This document shows, piece after piece, positions 44,384-47,948 of a stretch of 47,948 nucleotides of DNA (its first letter is position 1; every line of letters starts with the position of its first letter). Source of the stretch: a virus; the IMG/VR virus record IMGVR_UViG_3300047509_000010, positions 1 to 47,948 of that record. One strand, given 5' to 3'. The position numbers and the translations under genes are program-made. The notes below the pieces were generated by a model that worked only from the letters and a program-made list of their open reading frames with translations, did not search any database and was not told the origin of the DNA.

Positions 44384-44581
44384 TTACCGTTCAACTATAG
44401 AACACAACTCAGGGGAGTTCGCTAGGGGTTTAGGGAATACGGCGGGGCACTGGCAAAGCCACCGGCAAAGAATCGACCACTCCCCATGACTAGTCCCCTC
44501 TAGTGCATCTGTAGGAAGCCAGCCGAGTTGAAGGTATAGCTCTATGTCAGGGATGCGGACGAAAATGTACGTGCCTGTCAT
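44384..44581 (-). CDS. Conserved phage protein (YLQLGW)
   Basis: The protein has 65 residues: RIPDIELYLQLGWLPTDALE, then WSILCRWLCQCPAVFPKP. The IxxYLxLGW start and C-x-C near the end recur in short alphaproteobacterial phage proteins. Four-base overlap with the methyltransferase gene. Function unknown. Confidence 0.7.
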   Translation of the reverse strand: MTGTYIFVRIPDIELYLQLGWLPTDALEGTSHGEWSILCRWLCQCPAVFPKPLANSPELCSIVER

Positions 44582-45147
44582 ATGCGGGTTAGTTCGGCTG
44601 GCCCATTATGCGCTGCATCCCAGCAGAACCACGCAAAGGCCATTGCGCTGCTGGCCCTAGGCCCTTCCCAGCCGTCACGATGCATCATGGGGAGTCTCCG
44701 GCGAAAGACCATGACTTTGGAGAGTTTGCCGCCATCCAGTATCTCAGACCGACGCTCGCTTTCAAGAAATGCCAGCCGCAGAAGCATATAGACTTTGGGC
44801 GCAAGATTTAAGGCGTGGATAGCAAATTCTGTAGCTAGTTTGAATGGCGGGTTTGTGACAATCGCCCATTCTCTTGAGAATGGAGGCTTGTAAGTCATCA
44901 GGAAATCAACCCCCGCCTCCGAGCCCGGACAGCCATAGCTTACAAGATCGGATGCCATAACATCATGCCCCGCCCTGCGCAGGACGGTCACGATAGCGCC
45001 GGGACCGCAGGCTGGCTCCCAGATATGGTGAGGGAGTTTTATCGCACTCAGAAGCGCCTCTGTGGCAATGGAAGGCGTTTCGTATAGATCGTCTTTGCGC
45101 TGATCTAGTGCGTGCTTCTTAGTGCCTGTGGAAAGAATTAAGCCCAT
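44578..45147 (-). CDS. DNA adenine methyltransferase
   Basis: The start is ATG 45147 (MGLILSTGTKKH). The 189-residue protein has the SAM-binding YETPSIATEALL, then WEPACGPGAIVTVLRRAGHD, and the catalytic NPPF in IVTNPPFKLATEF, typical of N6-adenine enzymes. It may protect phage DNA from host restriction. No partner nuclease seen. No good Shine-Dalgarno; the long C/A-rich leader upstream is unusual. Confidence 0.85.
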   Translation of the reverse strand: MGLILSTGTKKHALDQRKDDLYETPSIATEALLSAIKLPHHIWEPACGPGAIVTVLRRAGHDVMASDLVSYGCPGSEAGVDFLMTYKPPFSREWAIVTNPPFKLATEFAIHALNLAPKVYMLLRLAFLESERRSEILDGGKLSKVMVFRRRLPMMHRDGWEGPRASSAMAFAWFCWDAAHNGPAELTRI

Positions 45148-45149
45148 TA

Positions 45150-45590
45150 AGTCGTTGCGCAGAGATGAGTCGCGACATGAGGCATAGTAGTGCGGAGTGC
45201 GGCGTCGTACAGAGTTGTGACGCGCTGCGCGGAGATACAAAACAAACAAATAAATCGTTGTGCTGTGATGCGCAATGCTGTGACGCGACATGGAGTCGGG
45301 TGCAGTGCGGAGCCGCGTAGCGAAGACGTGCGACGTAGAACCGAGCGGTGAGGAAATGAGCAAACGAATGTTGCGTTGTGACGTGCTATGCTGTGAAGCG
45401 CGGCAGGGAGATGCCGTGCAGGGTCGCGAGTAGCGCAGCGCAGCGTGAAATTATCAAATAACATGAAAAGAACAATCAAATAGTTGCGATGAGCAGTGTT
45501 GCGGGGTGGGGCGTAACGGTGCGAATTGCCGTGGCGTGAAGTTCAGAGTTGCGAAGCGGGGCAACGAGCAGCGGTGCGCAGTGATTCCTT
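45150..45590 (-). repeat. Degenerate short-repeat intergenic tract (C/A-rich leader)
   Basis: 440 bases without a convincing gene. On the minus strand it is full of variants of CGTCACAACG and CATCACAGCA-type words, so the transcript would be C/A-rich and little structured. Similar tracts lie at 46080-46211 and 46776-46879. The open frame across it has only low-complexity His/Arg/Thr-rich product. Confidence 0.6.
45450..45479 (-). promoter_or_regulatory. Promoter candidate inside the repeat tract
   Basis: Minus strand TTGATT, 18-base spacer, GATAAT, in a short A/T-rich patch. Would give a leader of about 300 bases before the methyltransferase start. Confidence 0.4.
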
Positions 45591-46079
45591 TTAAGTCTCA
45601 TTGAACATCTGGAGGATATCCTTTGGCGGTATGACTTTGGCAGGATCGGCAACAGCCGCCAGCGTGCGAGCCTTATTACCGTCCGCCATCATGCCGATAG
45701 CCCCAAGGAGTGACCCATAGGCAATCACGCGCTTACGCTCGCCATCCGACAAACTGTTGCTCTTGATGCGTTCAAGGCGCTTTGCACCACGCCGAGCCTT
45801 ACGGCGAACGCCCCGGATTGCGTGAAGCCCGACCTCGGGAGCATCAGAAGCATGCAGGCGCTTGACGCCTACTCCGCGCACGCTTTCAAAGATGCAACCG
45901 CAGTCCTTTTCGGCGCGGTCAATGGCGCGAGACATCAGCCAGCGTTGTTTGTGTTGGATTTCAGCGCCAGCGATGCGTCTGGCATCAGGCCACACGAGGA
46001 TACTTCCAACAGACAAGGCGCATAGCTTGTCATAAAGCTTCTGGATGGTGGCGGTGGTTTCAGGCTTGCTCTCAAACAT
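45591..46079 (-). CDS. Conserved phage protein
   Basis: The protein has 162 residues: SVGSILVWPDARRIAGAEIQ, IFESVRGVGVKRLHASDAPE, then RRKARRGAKRLERIKSN and a helical end. The WPDxRRIAG ... VRGVGVKRL pattern is familiar from alphaproteobacterial phage early regions. Basic core suggests nucleic-acid binding. Function unknown. No clear Shine-Dalgarno: leader is the repeat tract. Confidence 0.7.
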   Translation of the reverse strand: MFESKPETTATIQKLYDKLCALSVGSILVWPDARRIAGAEIQHKQRWLMSRAIDRAEKDCGCIFESVRGVGVKRLHASDAPEVGLHAIRGVRRKARRGAKRLERIKSNSLSDGERKRVIAYGSLLGAIGMMADGNKARTLAAVADPAKVIPPKDILQMFNET

Positions 46080-46211
46080 CGGTTAGTCCTCGCGTTGTGG
46101 AGCGCCGCGCCGGGCCGTGTAGTAAAGAGAGGTTCGGAGTTGCGCTGCTGTGTGGCGTTGTGAAGCATGACGAAGTAGCGTGCTGTGACGCGCCTCGTTG
46201 CGTTGGTCGCA
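46080..46211 (-). repeat. Degenerate short-repeat leader, second copy type
   Basis: Minus-strand words such as CAACGCAACG, GTCACAGCACG and CACAACGCCACACAG match the style of the 45150-45590 tract. It forms the upstream region of the 162-residue gene. Confidence 0.55.
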
Positions 46212-46775
46212 TTAGTTCCACTTAACTTTCTTGACTTCGAATCTTCCGTAATAACCACCACTCTGCGGGCGGAACCGACCGATACCGACGAATGCCCCAG
46301 CCTGTTTCAGGTGTTCTTCGAACACATCTTCAACAATTTCATCGGCGATGACGTGGAACGTTACGTCAGACTGCCAACTATCGATTCGCGGGAAATGACG
46401 CCACACGCGCTTGCCGGAGCCGCGCACGCCGTCCGCATTGGCAAAGATGCGGTCACACGCCACATCCTCTTTCGTCATAGGCAGAACAACTGGGTCCATA
46501 ACGAGGCAACCGGAGAGAAAGAATTTGGTATAGGTGCTTTTGCCCTTGCCGGGAATTTGACGGCCGAGCATTTTTGCCGCCGTGTCGATAGCCATCTTGA
46601 AAGCCATCGGCGGGATGAAGATTTTACCATCCGGCATGCTATGGCACTTGTTACGCCAAGTGCGGAGTTCATAATCGCCCTTGGTTTCGCGGGGCAGAGC
46701 CTCAATCTCGTTTTCATACGAGCGGGACTGCGAATAGGGCGCGGTGGATGCGAGTGTGGCGATGGCGACTTTCAT
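46212..46775 (-). CDS. Conserved phage early protein (GIGRFRP family)
   Basis: The start ATG 46775 has GGAGGGAAT upstream. The 187-residue protein has MKVAIATLASTAPYSQSRSY, RTWRNKCHSMPDGKIFIPPM, IPGKGKSTYTKFFLSGCLV, GVRGSGKRVWRHFPRI and the Gly-rich GAFVGIGRFRPQSGGYYGRF. The family is widespread in phages without known function. The final Gly-rich loop is loosely like RNA-binding RAMP folds, but this is only a visual comparison. Confidence 0.75.
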   Translation of the reverse strand: MKVAIATLASTAPYSQSRSYENEIEALPRETKGDYELRTWRNKCHSMPDGKIFIPPMAFKMAIDTAAKMLGRQIPGKGKSTYTKFFLSGCLVMDPVVLPMTKEDVACDRIFANADGVRGSGKRVWRHFPRIDSWQSDVTFHVIADEIVEDVFEEHLKQAGAFVGIGRFRPQSGGYYGRFEVKKVKWN

Positions 46776-46879
46776 GTTATTCCCTCCGTTGGTTTCGTTG
46801 CGTTGAGTAGCGCGATGTTGCGACATCCTGTGGCGAGCAGCGGAGCCTTGCGGGATGCAGGGCTGCGGTGAACGGTAGC
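46776..46879 (-). repeat. Degenerate short-repeat leader, third copy type
   Basis: The 5' leader between the promoter at 46880-46908 and the gene at 46775. Minus strand shows CGCAACATCGCGCTACTCAA, CGCAACGAAACCAACGG, again C/A-rich. Confidence 0.5.
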
Positions 46880-46908
46880 GTTATAAGCGTTACTTTTTAC
46901 TTTGTCAA
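46880..46908 (-). promoter_or_regulatory. Strong sigma70-like promoter
   Basis: Minus strand TTGACA, 17-base spacer, TATAAC: the best match to the sigma70 consensus in the window. It overlaps the stop of rusA and reads the GIGRFRP-family gene through a roughly 100-base leader. Confidence 0.7.
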
Positions 46909-47306
46909 GTAACCGGACATACCTCAATGCGAATGCGGGGATGGTCACTGTAGAATTTGCGCACAAGCGCGTCCACGATTTGCGAATCGTCCAGCCATAC
47001 GATCTTGTTTAGTGCGTCCGTAATTTTCCCGCCGTTGTCCCAGTCTGGCTTAGTGGTCGGCCGAACTTCGCCAGATAGGGCTTTCGCAGTCATGCGCTTT
47101 GACCAACCTTTGGGGACTGAGCGGTAAAGCCAAATGGTAATGGCGAGCGGGCCAGCCTCTATATTGCGGCCCTTCATTGCGGCCTTTGCCGCCCAGCCCA
47201 AGTCAGTCTCAAATGAACGAGTTTTTGCGGGGGTGTAAGCATGTCCACGACCAAATCGTGGGCGACCCTTCGGAACAGGCTCGCCATCAAGCTCGATGAT
47301 AATCAT
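46905..47306 (-). CDS. rusA: RusA-family Holliday junction resolvase, early operon
   Basis: The protein has 133 residues. ELDGEPVPKGRPRFGRGHAY, KRMTAKALSGEVRPTTKPDW, then DNGGKITDALNKIVWLDDSQ contain the RusA motif K-PDxDNxxKxxxDALN and the final DDxQ. It resolves branched replication intermediates. Larger and more canonical than the copy in the tRNA array. Four-base overlap with gcrA-like gene. Confidence 0.9.
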   Translation of the reverse strand: MIIIELDGEPVPKGRPRFGRGHAYTPAKTRSFETDLGWAAKAAMKGRNIEAGPLAITIWLYRSVPKGWSKRMTAKALSGEVRPTTKPDWDNGGKITDALNKIVWLDDSQIVDALVRKFYSDHPRIRIEVCPVT

Positions 47307-47722
47307 CGCTCTCTCGGCGGCTGGTGAGTCGCTAGGTGGTGCTCAAGACAGTAGGCACTGCGCACGTCAGGGCGTAATTCGATTTGCGTCCCTGAGCAGA
47401 ACCCCGCGTCGGGCTGGCCCACGTCCCCCACGAAATAACGGCAGTTGTCGTCTGTCAGGTCGAGCAAGCGCACGAGACCGCCTTGCTGCACGACAGGGCG
47501 CGACTCGATGGGTCGCACGCGCGGGCGCAGTGACCTACGGCTAGCGCAGTATGAACTGTGCGCCTTATGCCCTTCTCGCTTGATTCCCATACGCCAGAGT
47601 TTTCCTTGTATTGCGCCACGGCTTCTCGGTATTACGTTTGCTATGTCAGTAGCAGACTTGCCATCCGCCCACATGACTTTCATGGTCTTGATTTGGTCGG
47701 CGGGCCAGTCAGGCTTTGCCAT
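47303..47722 (-). CDS. gcrA-like: GcrA-family regulator
   Basis: The protein has 139 residues. The N-terminal WPADQIKTMKVMWADGKSAT, then DIANVIPRSRGAIQGKLWRM is the GcrA DNA-binding domain. C-terminal LLDLTDDNCRYFVGD and FCSGT ... AYCLEHH match the sigma-interacting end. In alphaproteobacteria GcrA couples transcription to adenine methylation in GANTC. A phage copy may redirect host cell-cycle transcription. Its own methyltransferase lies 2 kb away. Confidence 0.85.
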   Translation of the reverse strand: MAKPDWPADQIKTMKVMWADGKSATDIANVIPRSRGAIQGKLWRMGIKREGHKAHSSYCASRRSLRPRVRPIESRPVVQQGGLVRLLDLTDDNCRYFVGDVGQPDAGFCSGTQIELRPDVRSAYCLEHHLATHQPPRER

Positions 47723-47910
47723 TACATGGCTCTGTAAAGGTCGGGGCGAAGTTTCTGGCGCGGAACCTTTGTGACCCTCTCAATTTGGACTACCCTAGAG
47801 GCTGGTATTCGTTTCCATGCCAATACGGCTTGACGACTGATATCTAGCATTTCCGCTAGGTTTGTCGCGGTTCCGGCAGCGGCGAGGGCGGCTTTGAGAC
47901 CTGCATCCAT
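47722..47910 (-). CDS. Cro/YdaS-like repressor
   Basis: The start ATG 47910 with AAGGTGGG upstream; GTG 47916 is an alternative. The 62-residue product has AALAAAGTATNLAEMLDISR, then QAVLAWKRIPASRV and KVPRQKLRPDLY: a small HTH close in style to the protein at 32343-32570. One-base overlap with the GcrA gene. Likely controls the early switch; an operator-like palindrome lies upstream. Confidence 0.8.
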   Translation of the reverse strand: MDAGLKAALAAAGTATNLAEMLDISRQAVLAWKRIPASRVVQIERVTKVPRQKLRPDLYRAM

Positions 47911-47936
47911 GCCCACCTTGTAACATAGAAATAAAT

Positions 47937-47948
47937 CTCTTGCAAGAG
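47937..47948. promoter_or_regulatory. Operator-like 12-bp palindrome at the window end
   Basis: CTCTTGCAAGAG is a perfect palindrome, 27 bases upstream of the repressor start. It contains TTGCAA, placed 17 bases before TACAAG, a possible -35/-10 pair. It may be the site for the Cro-like protein; the rest of the region lies outside the window. Confidence 0.4.

Noticed and set aside
45147-45479. 110-codon frame across the repeat tract upstream of the methyltransferase
   Set aside because: His/Arg/Thr-rich product mirrors the degenerate DNA words; no homology-like features or ribosome site.
47722-47910. Evidence for lysogeny
   Set aside because: Cro/YdaS-like proteins alone do not show a temperate life style; no integrase, excisionase or attachment site was found in the window.

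Overview
This window is a large part of a tailed-phage genome with a short-tail (podovirus-like) virion plan. It most likely infects an alphaproteobacterium: it encodes a GcrA-type cell-cycle regulator, carries the GHNGGPPL motif common in alphaproteobacterial proteins, and uses TTGACA-17-TAAGGT promoters. Genes are packed tightly, mostly on the minus strand, with stop/start overlaps of the TAATG, TGATG or ATGA type. The left edge cuts a virion gene. The right edge lies just upstream of a Cro/YdaS-like regulator, so the phage continues on both sides. I saw no integrase, DNA polymerase or RNA polymerase.

Read along the minus strand (right to left), the layout is as follows. (1) 47.9-42.5 kb: early regulators and DNA metabolism (Cro-like protein, GcrA, RusA, an adenine methyltransferase) and small membrane proteins, with C/A-rich repetitive leaders. 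(2) 42.5-38.9 kb: a plus-strand RNA island with about 20 tRNA genes, a second RusA and a minus-strand HNH gene, preceded by roughly 0.9 kb of hairpin-dense non-coding DNA that I interpret as a giant structured RNA. (3) 38.9-30.1 kb: small accessory genes, zinc-ribbon proteins, DUF4326, a SLOG/DUF2493 protein, a replication-loader-like protein and a glycosyltransferase. A short plus-strand pair at 35.7-36.6 kb encodes a secreted and a membrane protein. (4) 30.2-26.7 kb: small and large terminase. (5) 26.7-23.9 kb: small accessory proteins. (6) 23.9-14.5 kb: portal, a cluster of tiny genes including an Acb2/Tad1-like candidate and a GroES-like protein, scaffold, decoration protein and a Mu gpT-type major capsid protein. 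A plus-strand NUMOD4/HNH homing endonuclease sits inside this block. (7) 14.5-0 kb: beta-helix and fibre proteins, two adaptors, a tail-collar fibre, a gp10-like stabiliser, GNAT, an S74-containing protein and an internal virion protein.

The most notable signals are: the giant-RNA candidate beside the tRNAs; three tRNA genes with C instead of the near-universal U at position 33; a tRNA-like element with 50 nt where the anticodon loop should be; a probable -1 frameshift at a T8 slippery run (30631-30638); a possible cyclic-nucleotide sponge (20423-20623); and a hairpin that buries the ribosome binding site of the decoration-protein gene. Domain assignments are from reading the sequence by eye; no database search was run.
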